Source: Alitta virens
Taxonomy: Eukaryota; Annelida; Polychaeta; Phyllodocida; Nereididae
Assembly (NCBI GenBank): GCA_932294295.1
Contig: OW028574.1
Span: 13,588,215 to 13,652,214 of the forward strand
DNA: 64,000 nucleotides
Direction: 5' to 3'
Shown: positions 11,061 to 23,895 of the stretch, piece by piece
How the letters are laid out: every line of letters begins with the position of its first letter
Numbering within the stretch: position 1 is the first letter of the stretch
Position numbers and translations under genes: made by a program
The notes under the pieces: model-generated
What the model was told of the DNA's origin: nothing
The model's input: only the letters and a program-made list of their open reading frames with translations
The model's database searches: none

Positions 11061-13164
11061 CGTTTCTATATTGTATTTATGTGTACTTCGAGTAGAGCAA
11101 TTTGTCATTTGTGCATATGGATTGTTACAGATAAAAATTACACATTGTTCTCATTCAAAGTAACGAATAAAAGACACTCAAATATACATTCATTCATACA
11201 TAAAAGAGCAACCTTGCTTTGATCAAAGGTTGTGAATGGTTTTTAGTACTGTACAGATATTTATTGTGAGGTATTAGGAAGATGAATAGCACTTTAAGAA
11301 GAACAAATCCTTTATGTTTTTTTTTCTTCCTCGTTATGTATCACACACACACTCTTTTCAGAGGATACTAATAACACTGGAACTGAGAATTTTTGGTACA
11401 CTGAAAACACACAGTTTGGGATACAGAAATGTTGAGTTTAACAATAAAACTGGTCTTTGAGATCCAAGATCCAAACTTACTCCACCCAATGTGGCAAGTA
11501 TAAAACATGACCCAATTAGGTTAAAACCCCCAAGATGACCCAGATGGCCTCCTTCTCAGGGGTGGACCAAGCTGCCAGGGCCTGGGTGAACTTAACAGAC
11601 TAGTGGCTTGGGGCGAATCTCACTTGAGACTGAGTGAGTTTATCTTCGTCTGTTGTAGTAATTCAGAGTTCCTAAAGCTTTCTATCAGTGTCTGGGAGTC
11701 AGAATGGCTCAAGGCTGAATCAGAACTAGATGGGGAGATGTGGTTGTTGTTGCTGCTGCTGCTGCTGTTGGGATGCAAGGATGCACTGCCCCAGAGATGC
11801 TCCTCATTTTCAAGCACTGCTGACCCCAAATGATAGTGTATCATTTTTTTTTCACGACCATAAATAACTCAGAGCTACTTCAGCAAAACCTGCTACAAAC
11901 AGCACTAAAAGCACTTTTAGTGTTCTATATGGAAATCGTAAATGGATATGAAATACCAATCATGAAATTCTATCCATGACATTTTGGGATCTTTTGCAAT
12001 TTCATTACGGATGGTACTGGAACATTGGACTTTATATACACTGCAACATACCAAATGGGCTAATTTGTCCTGAGATGAACTTATCATATAATCAATAAAA
12101 ATAAAAAAGGAAAAAGAAGAAGAAGAAGAGGAAGAACAAGCTGTATTTGGCGTTATTAATGTATCAACTTTCACATTAATTGTAAAAAAGCGGTAAATTT
12201 AGTGCCCATCAACCATAGAAAGCAACTCCACAATTACAAATTCAAAGCTACGAGAAAAAATTCAACGAAAGTTCACCTAAATAAACCGACTAAATTACCA
12301 TGATTCACCTGAAGGAAGTTGAAAACTAACCCACTTGTCCACACTGAGTAACCAATCTGGTATGTCATATGTTATTCAGCTGTATAATTAGATCTGTTAA
12401 CAACATCATACTCAAGAAATGACAAATCTATGGCGCTTACTCGGTCTACTTCAGCACAGAAACCATGCAGAGTGATTATCATTATGATCAACATTATGAG
12501 AGGGCATTAGTGGCACCCCTGAGCTATGATTAGTTCAAGAATCCAGGGTGAATGGACAGCAGCGCCATTACTGCTCTGTGATTTTTTTGCTCTCTTTTGA
12601 CTCACTACCCTGGATGGAAATGACCTACAAAACACATCGACCATTCCCCAATGCCTATTGTTGTGTTTTACGCAAAAAAGTCGATGAGTAATTGATTTTT
12701 CGAGGCATCGTAGTGACGGTAGTAGCCCAGTGATCAGCAGTCGCCAATAATTGATGAGTGAGGTGTAGCTGGGAGTGAGCCTTTCAATGACAATGATTTA
12801 TTCAATCTGGCAGCAGCATCACTATCAGCAGCAGCAGCAGCAACTATCATGCCAACACATCCATGATAGTACCACGCATGGCATGAACCAGTTTCTCAAT
12901 GAACTTTGTATTAATGGAAATCAGGCTCATCACTGGTCCAGCAAGAATAGGCATAGATTGGAGTGAAGGATTAGGGACCAATAGATCACACATCACTAAC
13001 CCAATCTTTTTTCTTTTTTTTTAACACCCTTGATAGGAAAAAGTAATTAAAATTTATACAATAAAATCCAAAATATAGTATAATAAAAAGAATGATTACA
13101 AACAGTAGAAATCTATCGATCTATCGAAGTGTTGACCAACCGACCGACTGACCAAATGACCGAC
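11061..13164. other. No gene seen
   Basis: Mostly unique. Contains GAA-rich 12116-12137, a CAGCAG run at 12827-12842, and a TGC-rich run at 11750-11768 that keeps complementary short frames open. Confidence 0.4.
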
Positions 13165-13282
13165 CAACCAATAAGCTAACCATTCAAACATCAACTATCT
13201 ACCTATCTACCTATCTATCTATCTATCTTTCTACCTATCTATCTATCTATCTATTCCATTAAATGTATCTATCTATCTATAA
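13165..13282. repeat. (ATCT)n microsatellite, imperfect
   Basis: CTAT/ACCT units with interruptions, preceded by CCGACC/CCAACC near-repeats at 13137-13170. No SINE body is visible next to it. Confidence 0.85.
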
Positions 13283-14165
13283 CTTACCCAAAATATCAAT
13301 AGAAAGACAATAATTTAATTCTTCTCTGTCCCAAACTTCAATTGGCTGACCATTTTTCATCACAACAGACTGAGAGGGCATGATTTCTGCCCTGCGAATT
13401 AACTTTCCCATTGCGATGACTTGAAAGGGCATCAGTGAATGTTGGCTCATTGCAGAGCATTCGTGCACGCCAGACCATTGTTTCTTTTTTAACGGAGTTT
13501 ATTTTTTTTAATTTTTAAACTCCAATTCAGACTCTCAAATAAATCACACATGAAGCCATTAGTGCATCAGTAACTCCATTACTGGGAATTTATCAGAAAT
13601 AAATTTTCAGAAAAATTGACCAAAAAAAGGTAAGCGTCAATTTAAATGGAGTCCTGTTGACAATACAATGGAAACAATGAGTTCTGTTTTATTTTACCCC
13701 AAAAATATTCCTAAAAAAACGTGACAGTAAGCCCGTATGAACGGGGTGGGGGTCTTTCATGGGGGTAGCAGTTTTGCTCCAGGGCACATGTTAAGGGGTT
13801 TTTGATGTCAGTAGTTGATAAAATTACAACTTTTAAACCTGCTCATTGTTGCTGACTAGCAACCTTAAATGGCTGAGCAAGGACCTCGTCAAGGTCAGGC
13901 AATCACACCAATGTCATTTTCGCCTCGTATTATAATGGCAGCCATTATCAGGTGACAACCGTAACAATTAGTCTAACGGTCATGCAAAAAAGAGAGCACT
14001 GTCAGCTGGCTCAAGTTTCATATCAACCAATAATTCAATGCACCAATCAACCAATGTAGAATAGACCCATGATATGAAAGTAACCACAACACAGAAGGGC
14101 CCATACTGTGGTTAATGGTGAATATCTTTGAATTGCATTATCTCAATGCTATAGGTATGAAGCTT
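13283..14165. other. No gene seen
   Basis: Unique sequence, nothing identifiable. Confidence 0.4.
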
Positions 14166-14320
14166 AGTCAGCTCGTTGGACCAGCTGCCAGTGGCAGACG
14201 TAATGATAAGATAAGATGATAAGACGGGCAGTCTACACCTTGTTACACTTTACCAAATGTGTTGGGTATTTCATTTGCCCCAGCATAGACACCAAATTCG
14301 CGACTTAAAACACACTAAGA
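14166..14320 (-). mobile_element. Decayed Deu-like SINE copy, minus strand
   Basis: Shares AGCTGCCAGTGGCAGACGTAAT with the copy at 51047, then CTACACCTTGTTACACTTTACC, a degraded GGGTGGG block, and TTTGCCCCAGCATAGACACC, in the same order as the other minus-strand copies. Confidence 0.55.
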
Positions 14321-14881
14321 AATGACAAACAACAATTAGACGTATCTTTTGAAGCGAGCATTCATACAAACTCCACATGAAGCAAATGCTCAATTGCTCA
14401 TGCAACTCATATCACACAATCACCCAAATTTCTCTTGACAATCATACAAGCAAGTTCAGCAAACAAGCATGCAATTCTTACTAATCAAACAACCATGCAA
14501 ATGTTGCCTCTCTCTTTTCCCCCACTCCCTCTATAAACATGGCCACCCTGTAAACTAATCTTAATTACCACAAACAAAATGTTTATTTTGATAATTACTT
14601 TAGCCCCAGGCAGTTTGATCATTCATCAGTAGCTCTTGGGACACTTATTAATTAGCTGAGTACACTATTAGAGCAAAACACCTAATTGCCAGGAAACCTA
14701 GAACAGCTGGTGCAGAGAATGCAATCATATCATTCACTAAATTTGATACAAAGTAAACGTATTTACTTCCATCAAACACCTAAAGCGAGTGCTAAATTTC
14801 AAGCTTGCCACTTTGCATTGTACAGTTGAACCATAAAATTTAGGCCATTTTCGGATATCACTGAAGTGGTCTTAAATTCCC
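14321..14881. other. Unique sequence with an enhancer-like motif cluster
   Basis: At 14550-14720 there are several homeodomain-type sites (TAATCTTAATTA, TTAATTAGC, CCTAATTGCC), a TTGATAATTAC and an E-box ACAGCTGGTG. No gene is seen; a cis-regulatory role is only a possibility. Confidence 0.25.
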
Positions 14882-15040
14882 TTACAGCTGATTCAAAGAC
14901 TTGGAGACTAAACTCCAGATGACGTCACGTGAAAACAGGACTCCCATTGGCTGAGAGATTGCCTTACAACAAATGGGAGTCCTGGATTCACATAAACATC
15001 CACAAGAGTTTAGAATCCAAGTCCATGAAATCTAATGTAA
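14882..15040. mobile_element. TIR element family M2, copy 2
   Basis: 159 bp. Left TTACAGCTGATTCAAAGACT and right TGGAC..AATGTAA are inverted copies; an inner inverted repeat (CAGGACTCCCATTGG / CAAATGGGAGTCCTG) makes the element almost wholly palindromic. Confidence 0.8.
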
Positions 15041-16381
15041 TTACAAAATCTGATCAGAGAAATAATCAGTTCAGCGATGTGGTTACTAACCAGTGGCCAT
15101 TGTCGGTACTTCCAACTTGAAGTCAGCACAATCACAGTAAGGTTAGGCGCCGAACGTCAAAATACATTTTCTTTCAGTTGCAACCTTATATTCCCCGAGC
15201 TTTCCATGATTAGTGTTTTTTACACCAAATATTCTCAGTTTGCTCCGTCGGGAAAAACGGGAACTACAAATATTATTCTCTGATTTCCAGAATTACCTGG
15301 GAATCCTGAAGAGGATCTTAATAATGAATTGGTGAACAATGAACATTTCGAGAGATAACTGTATTTTTTCTTTCATATTATGCTTGCAAATGTTGCATCA
15401 GTTGTAAACAGCACTAAATACCGTTTATTTATTATGGAGTAGGATAATCAATGAAGAGGAAACTGGAGTACAGTTTAATTGAAGTTCTATTGACAGCAGC
15501 ATCATACTACTCTATTTGCATAGCTGTTACTTACATTGACTGTAAATAGGCAAAAAATTTTTTTTAAAAAGGTTTCTATATGTTTTGTATGACAGAATGT
15601 GTACATAACATTACTTCAGTACGTGGTGAAGCCACTTCAGTGCATTGATGCGGTTTCCTGCTGCTAATATAGGACATTGAGGTACACAGATCGTGGATGT
15701 ACATCACTGCAATCTTCGTGAGCAAAGAGACTCCATGCTGGGCAGCACACCACATTAAAAGGGGACATAACATATGAAGCAGCTAGAGCTGAGAGCAGGT
15801 GTCACACGTGACCTTCTTGTAATATGAAATCATGTCAGACAACAACACTGCATGTTCCAACACTGTTCAATAGCATGTCATGCAATGCCCATGACAGAAG
15901 ACATTGAAAACACTGGTGCAACTCTCATAATACATGTTATCTCGTACATGAAGTTTGAATGATATACTACACACGCAATACGTATATAATCATACCACAA
16001 CTACAAAAGGGGCATAATGCCTTCAATATCAACAAAAGCCTTGACCAAGTCCTTACATGTGTAAATGGATTGCTATGAAATCACCATTTCATCAGTGCTG
16101 AGTGTAACTAGACCCCTCCTATGTATCACTAAAAGTGTTCCTATACGCATGAAAACGGATGTAATTGTACCCAATGAAGTGACTGAAATGGAGATGGTCT
16201 CAATATTTGGTCGTCATAATCTTTGGCTTCCTCAGTATGACACCAGCAAACAAATTTGCTAGGAGTTGCTTTATCCACCGTCACAATGTCCAGACTAGCT
16301 GACATTTTAATCATCTCTACATCTGCAGGAAGCACAACATTTCACAAGATCAAAGTGTGATGGACTCCCTATGAGATGGCA
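15041..16381. other. No gene seen
   Basis: Unique AT-rich sequence, no supported ORF. Confidence 0.4.
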
Positions 16382-16492
16382 CAGTGGAGTCTCAATATCA
16401 ACACCACTATATTTTTCCAGTCTTAGTATTGCAATAAACTTGAATTTAATTCGTGTAATAGACTTATGGGTGAGGTGGTATTAGGACTGAGC
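16382..16492. mobile_element. Short M5-type element
   Basis: CAGTGGAGTCTCAATATCAA on the left and GTGAGGTGGTATTAGGACTG on the right are imperfect inverted copies of the M5 termini, enclosing about 110 bp. A further right terminus (GAGGTGGTCTTACAGG) lies at about 16559. Confidence 0.45.
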
Positions 16493-16598
16493 TTAATTAC
16501 AAGAACAACACTTTGGACACATCATTAACTGACTTACATCATTAACTGACTTAACTGTGAGGTGGTCTTACAGGTGAAGTTCCCTGGCGTTAGCTGGC

Positions 16599-16942
16599 TA
16601 TACTGCAACTACTACTACTTCTACTACCACTGCGTACCACTATACTACTGCTGACTACTACTACTACTACTATTACCACTACTACTACTACTACTTCTTC
16701 TACTACCACTGCTACTACTTCCGCTTCCACTTCTACTACGACTAAATCTTCTACTACCACTGCATAACACTATACTACTACTACTATCACTACTACTACT
16801 ACTAGTACTACTACTACTACTAATACTTCTACTACTATTACTACTACTACTTCTACTACTAATGCTACTACCACTACCACTACCACTACTACTAGTACTA
16901 GTACTAGTACTAGTAGTACTACTACTGCTACTACTACTACTG
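16599..16942. repeat. (CTA)n/(ACT)n imperfect microsatellite, about 340 bp
   Basis: Trinucleotide array with CTT, CCA and TGC variants and an ACTAGT hexamer run at 16892-16913. An internal near-repeat (TACCACTGCGTACCACTATACT / TACCACTGCATAACACTATACT) shows a unit duplicated within the array. Confidence 0.95.
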
Positions 16943-17889
16943 TCAGGGCACTGAGCTCAGCGATCCAGCTACTGCTGCAGCAAGAGATAGCAGCTTGTCA
17001 TGACGAGAGCATCAGTGTATCTGTGTTAATATGAATTAATTGATTGTTGTGGGTGCATTATGTCACGAGGCTTGATTAATCCGTCACACAGTAACAGAGA
17101 GTGCACTCGACCATTCATAAGTGCTTTTCATGTTGATGCAAGAAAAATGGGCCCCCTGCTTTTGTGTCCTACTCACAAGTAAACTAGCTGCTTGGGGTGA
17201 CCAAAGCAGATCCGTTACTTTTTCGCAAGACACAATAGAAGACACTTAATCACGAGTGGGGGACACTGTGCGGTGTAATTGGGTGTAAGAGGTATGTTGT
17301 ACAAGGCTTTAACTGTTTTGCTTTACAGTGTATTCATTTGTATTCAGTTGTAATTTGTGGATGGGTGTTTTACACTGACATGCACATCCTTTCAAATTAC
17401 TATGAAGGAAGTTGAATGCAAATGGATTGGACTTACTATGACACACTTTTCAACCAAATATGAAAAGTTCTGGAGCACTACTATTCATCCTAGGCAAATA
17501 GCCCAAAGCGTTGATGAGCCTGATATGTAAATGATCCTTATCAGCTGCATCTTGAGCATAATACACTGATATGCTGACTGATAATGACCAGTTGGTGCAC
17601 ACAGAACACTGGAGCCTGGGCAGCTGAGGTTGTTTAGCATTCAATGTACAAATAAATCACATATTGTGATAATGATATTGAAAATAGCATGTTGCTCTTT
17701 TGCCTTTTTTCGGTGGCAATACAGTGGAGCTCCATGTTAAAGACATATATGTGGTCTAAAAATATTACTGTTTTTAATTCCGAACTCTCGTACATTGTAA
17801 TCGTAGATTTGGAAACCTGCAATGTAGTCTTAAAATCGATGTCATCTCAATTCTGGAATAATTGTAAACAAAGCTTACCAACCAAATGA
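16943..17889. other. No gene seen; solo M5 terminus
   Basis: Unique sequence. At 17720-17721 TA precedes CAGTGGAGCTCCATGTTAAAG, an M5-like left end without a clear partner. Confidence 0.35.
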
Positions 17890-20104
17890 TCATAATTTAG
17901 TGAGAGGTGTTCTTTATTGAAGGGTTTTATTGTTATCATATCCTTGCATACAACATGTCATGCTGTTTCTCTATGATATTGATACATTTAATTAAAAGCA
18001 ATCACTCAAAAAAGCAACGCCAAAAAAGAACACCTTCACCAAATGCAGCTTAAGCTGAACCCAAAACACGGAGATGTGCAAGCACGTGGCCCGCTCCTCC
18101 AGTGCATGTAAGAGGCTTTGGAGGTGAAGAGGGGCATAAGGGCAGCGCCATGCACACTTTCTCTTGGCAAACAGAAGAGAGTGAGTGAGAGGAAGGGAGG
18201 GAGGGACGAGAGAGCTGGGCCAATGGCAAAGGGGCTGTGGCCAGACAAGGAGAGGAGGCGGTGCTCCCAAGAGATGGGCGTAGTATTGAGGACCCAGGGG
18301 CCAACACAGCCAAGGTTGTAGCAGGCCAGCGTGCACTAGCAGCAATAGGCCATCCAAACACACAACACATGAGTACAGTGTGCAGTGTCAGTGCAGAGTC
18401 AGTGCAGACTATGAAACATTACAGTGACTTTTATTAGAAGTCAGTGGAGAGCAAACATCATAGTCCATTCTTCATACTTTAATCGCTTCAGTCACATTGA
18501 GGAGATCTGAGCACAATGTCCTGCTGCAGAGGCCCTGCAACTGAGCAACCTGACTGCATGGCATCACCACCACATTGGCCGGCTGCTGAGGCAGGGATAA
18601 GGAGGTGATGAGGCGCCGTCATCAGCATCCCACAAGACCAGTCTTTGACACACAGCGTCTGTTGCAGCAGCAGTAGCAGTAGCAGAGGATGCCCAGCTGC
18701 CTGCATCGTTGATTGCCTTAAAAACAATTGCATTGAAGAACAATTCTGGTCAGTTTATTTCGGAATTACCATAACACTGGATTACCATTGAGTTAATTGT
18801 TTACAGCAAAACGCACGAACTTATTGCACTGACATCCAACTATACTCCTACTTACCTCTAATCTGCTTCTAGTCAAGCCTCGTGGAAGATATTTCTGTCA
18901 GCTAAAGAACTTATAACTTCATATATCTGGATGACATTTTCAATCATCTGCAGCAAGTACCTACCAGAGACTCAGAGCTTACTGGAACATGGATATAAAG
19001 TTCTATAGCGTGTCGCCAATCATTTAACTTCTTTCGTGAGAGAAATATCATTATGCATGCAGGAAACGAAGCAAGGCATCAAAATTCAAATGCATTCTGC
19101 TCTAACTTCCAGCAGCTGCTAAGTGGATGTACAAATTGACATCATTCAATAAATTATCAATCCAGGATATCACCTTGGGCTTGTTTGAAGGAATTCACAG
19201 AGGACTACAAGTCAGTGAGTGATCTACAAGTTGTATCGTGTTGTATAAACATTACATGAGTACGAAGTAACATTCTTGAGTGCTCAGGTGAATGCATTGG
19301 GTTGGCTCGACCAGGAATACCCAGTGGGACACCTGGCATTTAAATTGAGTGACAGGCTGAACTGGCACAATCTGTGGAGTTTACACATTACTCTTTTGCA
19401 TAAAAACGTGCATTTGGGGGTGCATGAATTGTGGCCGTGGCTTCTGGGAGCAGAACACTTTTTGCATTAGTACAGCACTGTCACAGCAGACAGAGACGCA
19501 TTTCCATATGCGGGCCAAGGGTCATTGCCTGGGAATAAGTGGACGCCGGCCGTCTCCAGGTACGGCTATTTACTAGCAGGTGATAGTACGATTGTATTGA
19601 TCATAGGAGCGCGCCACTACTTCCCTAGCCCTCAATCCTCCCCCTTGCGGAGAGAAAGCAGCAAAAAGAACGCGCAGGACACTTTCACAGAACACTTTGG
19701 CAAAATACTTTGGAAGTACAATTTAACATTGGCACTTATATTAGCACAAAACTTTAACAGAACACTTGGAAATAGGATTACTTCGGACAAGGGAGCATGG
19801 ACTACACGGAGTGAGCATGTACTACAATCATTCACACGACTTTTAATGCAAAAGCAATGGATAAAACGAGGTGAAAAAGCACCCAACGGAAATGTCATTG
19901 TCTTTTAATCAAGCAGTTAAACCAGGCAGGAATCTACATGGCTGCCTTGTGCAAGATTGATGGTGACAAGCAGTAATGGAAGAGATAATTTTCCCTCTAA
20001 ATGGAGAAACAAATGGAAAGAGCTGCACAAGATATGGACACGAGTGATGGAGATTGAGCAGCAGCAGCAGCATTAGGGTTAGATAGGCAACAGTGTTTAA
20101 CAAG
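17890..20104. other. 5' flank of the GPCR, GC- and CpG-enriched; likely promoter region
   Basis: No gene is recognisable. The segment 18050-18330 is GC- and purine-rich, which leaves several frames open by composition alone. The patch 19480-19680 has clustered CpGs (around 19545-19555, 19607-19615 and 19650) and a donor-like CCAG/GTACGG near 19560, so it could hold a 5' non-coding exon or core promoter. The open frame 19525-19908 begins at TTG, has no early ATG and no recognisable domain. CAG-rich runs occur at 18660-18690 and 20059-20071. The rest is AT-rich and featureless. Confidence 0.3.
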
Positions 20105-21241
20105 ATGGAGGTTGCAGCAGCAGAAAACCAGAGCTATGGGCCCCCTCTGATGGTGGTCAATGGAGAGAATGACTTTGTGCCCTACTTGGCCAGCACAGTG
20201 CCCCCGACAGTAGCCCCAGCTGACTGTGCCCTGTTCGACTTTATCATGGCATCTCTCATCACTGGACTGCTCTGTGTCTTAGGATTCATCGGGAACACTC
20301 TATCAATAGTAGTGCTCTGGCAGGAGAAGAATCACGCCTCCCTGACCTTCTTGATGCAGGCCCTCATCACTTCAGACATAGGCTTCGTCTGGATGGTGTT
20401 CATAGAGGACGTGGTGCCAGGTCTGGCCCTGGTCATTCCTCTACTGAGAGAGTGCACCTGGGTCTGTCGAAGGGTCAAGTACATCACAGGCCCTTTAAGG
20501 ACCTTGTCGCAGACCTGTGTCACGTGGTTCACGTTCTGCGCTGCTTACAATAGACAGGCTGTGACGTCACCTAGCAAAGCTGGAGTCGTATGCACTTTAG
20601 AATTCTCTCGCAAGCAAGTCATCGTTGTCCTCGCTGCGGCAGTCCTGCTCAGCGTTCCAGTGACTTTCCAGTCCACTATCAGACTACCAGGTCCCATCAA
20701 CTCAACGACACTGGCCCTGGTAGATCACGTACGTTACCAGCAGGTCTATGTCCATGGGATTGTGTTTGTATTGGGGACCATGATCCCCCTACTACTGACC
20801 TCTTACATGCTGTTGAGGCTGGTAAGGTCCTCTAACTCCGCTCGGCTGGCTGGACCAGGCAGAAGGGGGTTTGCCAGCACACACAAGAGTGAGAACACTG
20901 AGATGACACAAGTCTTACTGACTCTGTGCATCACTCTCCTTGTCTGCTACACTCCCACCAGCATCCGCAGCATCCTTCATTGGACTCATCCGGATATCCG
21001 GGCCCCTTGCGGATCCCTCCACTACTACTTAGCCGCTTTCTGTACAATGTTCCTCGTCCTCAATTCCTCCATCAAAGTCCTCATATTCAGCCTCTTTGCT
21101 GGCAGATTCTGGGACACCTTGAAGCAACAGTTTTGTTGGAGAAAAGACAAACCTTCCCCCGACCATGAAATATGGGGGATGTACCGATGTGCTGACATGT
21201 CCGAAATGACATTGATATCACATGTGGAAAGTCCTCGTTAA
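20105..21241 (+). CDS. Class A peptide-type GPCR, single exon, divergent
   Basis: Predicted seven-helix receptor of 378 residues, in the plasma membrane, expected to bind a secreted peptide and signal through G proteins (family knowledge). The ATG at 20105 has a strong AAGATGG context; an in-frame TAG at 20084 closes the frame upstream and the only earlier start is a GTG. Helices: TM1 about 45-72 with GN at 63-64; TM2 79-101 with D91; TM3 120-148; TM4 170-190; TM5 213-240 with P228; TM6 266-291 with CYTP at 281-284; TM7 304-330 with NSSIKVLIF from N320; then an amphipathic helix 8 (GRFWDTLKQQF, 333-343). N-glycosylation sequons lie at N8 and N199. The NSS in TM7 and VCYTP in TM6 recall FMRFamide/TRH-type receptors. 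Odd points: AAYNRQAV where E/DRYxAV is expected, no TM4 Trp, and no Cys in extracellular loop 2. Much more GC-rich than its flanks. Class A is near certain; the subfamily is inferred. Confidence 0.9.
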   Translation: MEVAAAENQSYGPPLMVVNGENDFVPYLASTVPPTVAPADCALFDFIMASLITGLLCVLGFIGNTLSIVVLWQEKNHASLTFLMQALITSDIGFVWMVFIEDVVPGLALVIPLLRECTWVCRRVKYITGPLRTLSQTCVTWFTFCAAYNRQAVTSPSKAGVVCTLEFSRKQVIVVLAAAVLLSVPVTFQSTIRLPGPINSTTLALVDHVRYQQVYVHGIVFVLGTMIPLLLTSYMLLRLVRSSNSARLAGPGRRGFASTHKSENTEMTQVLLTLCITLLVCYTPTSIRSILHWTHPDIRAPCGSLHYYLAAFCTMFLVLNSSIKVLIFSLFAGRFWDTLKQQFCWRKDKPSPDHEIWGMYRCADMSEMTLISHVESPR

Positions 21242-23204
21242 CCGCAAAAAACCTTTAGAAAATTCAATTTAATTTACCAACAGTGGATACAAAGAAGTTA
21301 CATATTCTTTCATGAAACAGGGTTACGATATGATCTCACACGTCAAAAACACGAAAAATGGACTGTTTTCGTAAACGTTCCGAAAAGGACAACGCTTTTT
21401 TTGGGGACCAATTATAATAGTACAATCCCAGATGTAATGTATAGGAAAGCTATGAAAGGCTGGACGATAAACTGTATAAACAGACCTGTGTTAATGTCCA
21501 CATGAATTATACAATATTATTATACATACCCACATGTGTGACATGGATCTTTGTGGGAACGTTTCATCTAGGTAAATGAGACGACGGTAAAAAGAAACAC
21601 GCAGAGATTTTACGCAAGACGAGTTGTCTTTAAAGATGTTTAGAGAAGTCATGAGAAAGTAACTGGGATGTGCACAAGGTGACTAATGGATGTGACATTG
21701 CGATGACCTTGCAGAGAGGTGTATGTGTGAACAGCATGGTCCAGTGCAGCCAATTTGCTGAGCACCACGAGAGTAAGTAGCTAAAAAGTAACTAAAAAGC
21801 AACTATAAAGTTACTACAAAGGAACTATAAGTAGCTATGAACCTGTTGCTAAATGAGAACTGCCCTAGGGGTGCAGGACATTGGCAAAGGACCTGAAGGA
21901 AGTTGGAAGGGCCTCAAGGAATATCTCACAAAAGCCCTTGGCACCACGTCAAGAAAATACATACACATTACACAAGACTAAATCACAACATTTCATAACA
22001 AATAGTAACAATATTTAAACGTGAAGTGTCATGGAGTGATAAATATAACCCGCACATGGATTTAATGTTTTTTATTGCAAGCAGGAAATAAAATATAAAA
22101 TAGACTCAGAATCCAGGACTAGGATAACATTTCAAAAAGACCTGGATAAAAAGTGGACATGCATCATAATTACGAGCTGCGGTGTCTGCAAATGATAGCC
22201 AGTCACAACTCTAGCATCGTTTACAAAGTGATAACAATCATAATTCTGCTTCAAAAACATTCCTGCAAATTACTGTCATTTTTTACTCGGATTGCTACTG
22301 CCAATGTGACAGTCATTAAAGAGACTGATGACTGAAAATGTGTTGAAAAAAATGAAAAGGAAAAATAAACTGTAAGTGATCACATTCAGACTCTACAGGC
22401 ACAGACAATGTTTTGCTCAAAATGTCTGTGGTAGCAAAGTCTGTGGCCAAGTCCAACCCTTTATTCCAAAAGGCAGCAGTAATTGTTTCTCCCAATTAGC
22501 ATAATATGTTGTAAAGTATTTGCTTACAAGGTCAATAAGTCTTCGCTAAAAGTTTGGTGTACATAAATATTGCATTATTAATCCATTGTAAATGTAGTGG
22601 ATAATGTCGTTTATTATCGATTCGTTGGTTGAAGAAAGAAAAGAAATATGGGTGCTTTGAATTGGTTAAGCTTTATTGGAACTTGCTAATTTAAACAATC
22701 ACAGAAATATTAGAATCAGTGTAGTAAACATGTATTACTTTCATCGCCCAAGGCTGTATTTTTGTTGAACCTTATACAATGTGCCAAATGTAACGCTTAG
22801 CACAAGAGAAACTGCCTAGCATTAAAATCCTATTGTACTATGTAATACGCATACCTAGATATTGATCGCATATGTAATTATTTATAATGGAACGTAGTTT
22901 GTTACTCAATATACTGTATAATTTATTGATGCCTACTATTTTGTCAATGAAATTTACAAACGAATTATAATTTGCAATGCTGCAATGAGTTGTCCTTTTC
23001 CCAGTGTCATGGTAATTAAACGAAATGTGCCCATTTATCATAACGCGAAATTTACTACTTAGTTATAAATTAGTAAATAGGTTTGTAAGAGCATGGCGTT
23101 CAATAATGTACTGAGACTTGGATGGACTCCGCAATGACACATTATAAGATTTCTAGGTGATTTTGGTTGTTGAAAGATCCTCCTTAAAAATTGTGTTGTA
23201 GGAT
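21242..23204. other. 3' flank of the GPCR; no further gene
   Basis: AT-rich. Near 21780-21840 there is a run of AGTAACTAAAAAGCAACTATAAAG-like units (AACTA/AGTTAC repeats). Otherwise featureless apart from the two AATAAA signals. Confidence 0.4.
22087..22092 (+). terminator. Candidate polyadenylation signal of the GPCR
   Basis: First canonical AATAAA downstream of the GPCR stop, about 850 bp after it. A second AATAAA lies at 22364-22369. Which one is used cannot be told from sequence. Confidence 0.3.
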
Positions 23205-23650
23205 TCAACATAGGTGGGTACCTGTTTTTTGGTCATATTTTGTCACAAATGGAATGGAGCAGAACAACATGGACAGAATTGTTCGAAACAATTCAAATCC
23301 CTATTTAGTACTTGATAAAAACACTTCTAGGAAGAGATGAAAACACTTCTGGGAAAAAATATCTTGAAGTTATCTGGGAAGATATAACTTGAAGTTTTCT
23401 CCATTGTAATTTTTCTTGCTTCTTTGTGACCATAACAAATGACTATAATGAAGATAAAATGACAAAAATTATCAATGCAAGGATAGGAAAGTTAATTTGT
23501 ACAGAGAAGGTTTTTTATGGGTTAGAAAGGTGGGCTTTCATTTTTTTTTGGTAACATTTATATCTATCTTGTGCTTTTCCATGACATGTATGTTTCTCCA
23601 TACTATGGAGAAACAAGACCAAAATACAGTGGACATTTATTTTGGTTTAT
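23205..23650. mobile_element. TIR element family M3, copy 2
   Basis: Left end ACCTGTTTTTTGGTCATATT (23220) and right end GACCAAAATACAGTGGACAT (about 23618) are inverted copies. Internal GACCATAACAAATG, AGGATAGGAAAGTTAATTTG and ATTTATATCTATCTTGTGC are shared with copies 1 and 3. A small extra duplication (AACACTTCTAGGAAGA / AACACTTCTGGGAAAA) lies at 23317-23356. Confidence 0.75.
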
Positions 23651-23895
23651 ATTATAGTGCAGCATCCTTGACTTGACTTCATCAGTTGCATTCAGCTGTG
23701 TTTGCTTAACAGATGTAACTTGGTTTAGCTCAACTCAACATGTGTGCATGCATGGCAATAAGGAGGAACTACATGTACAGTGGAACCCCACGATGAATTA
23801 TTTAGACCACCATCTAATTAAGATTACTCTAATAATGATACTAATTTTCTGGTTTTCAAAACCTATTACATCCCGATTGCAAGCTAGATAGTCTA

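Noticed and set aside
17992..18370. Overlapping open frames on both strands, up to 123 codons
   Set aside because: The segment is GC- and purine-rich so stops are rare in every frame; none has a recognisable domain.
19525..19908. 127-codon frame upstream of the GPCR
   Set aside because: It starts at TTG, has no early ATG and no domain; more likely 5' flank.
20093..20104. Upstream GTG as the GPCR start
   Set aside because: Animal nuclear genes rarely start at GTG; the ATG 12 bp later has a strong context.
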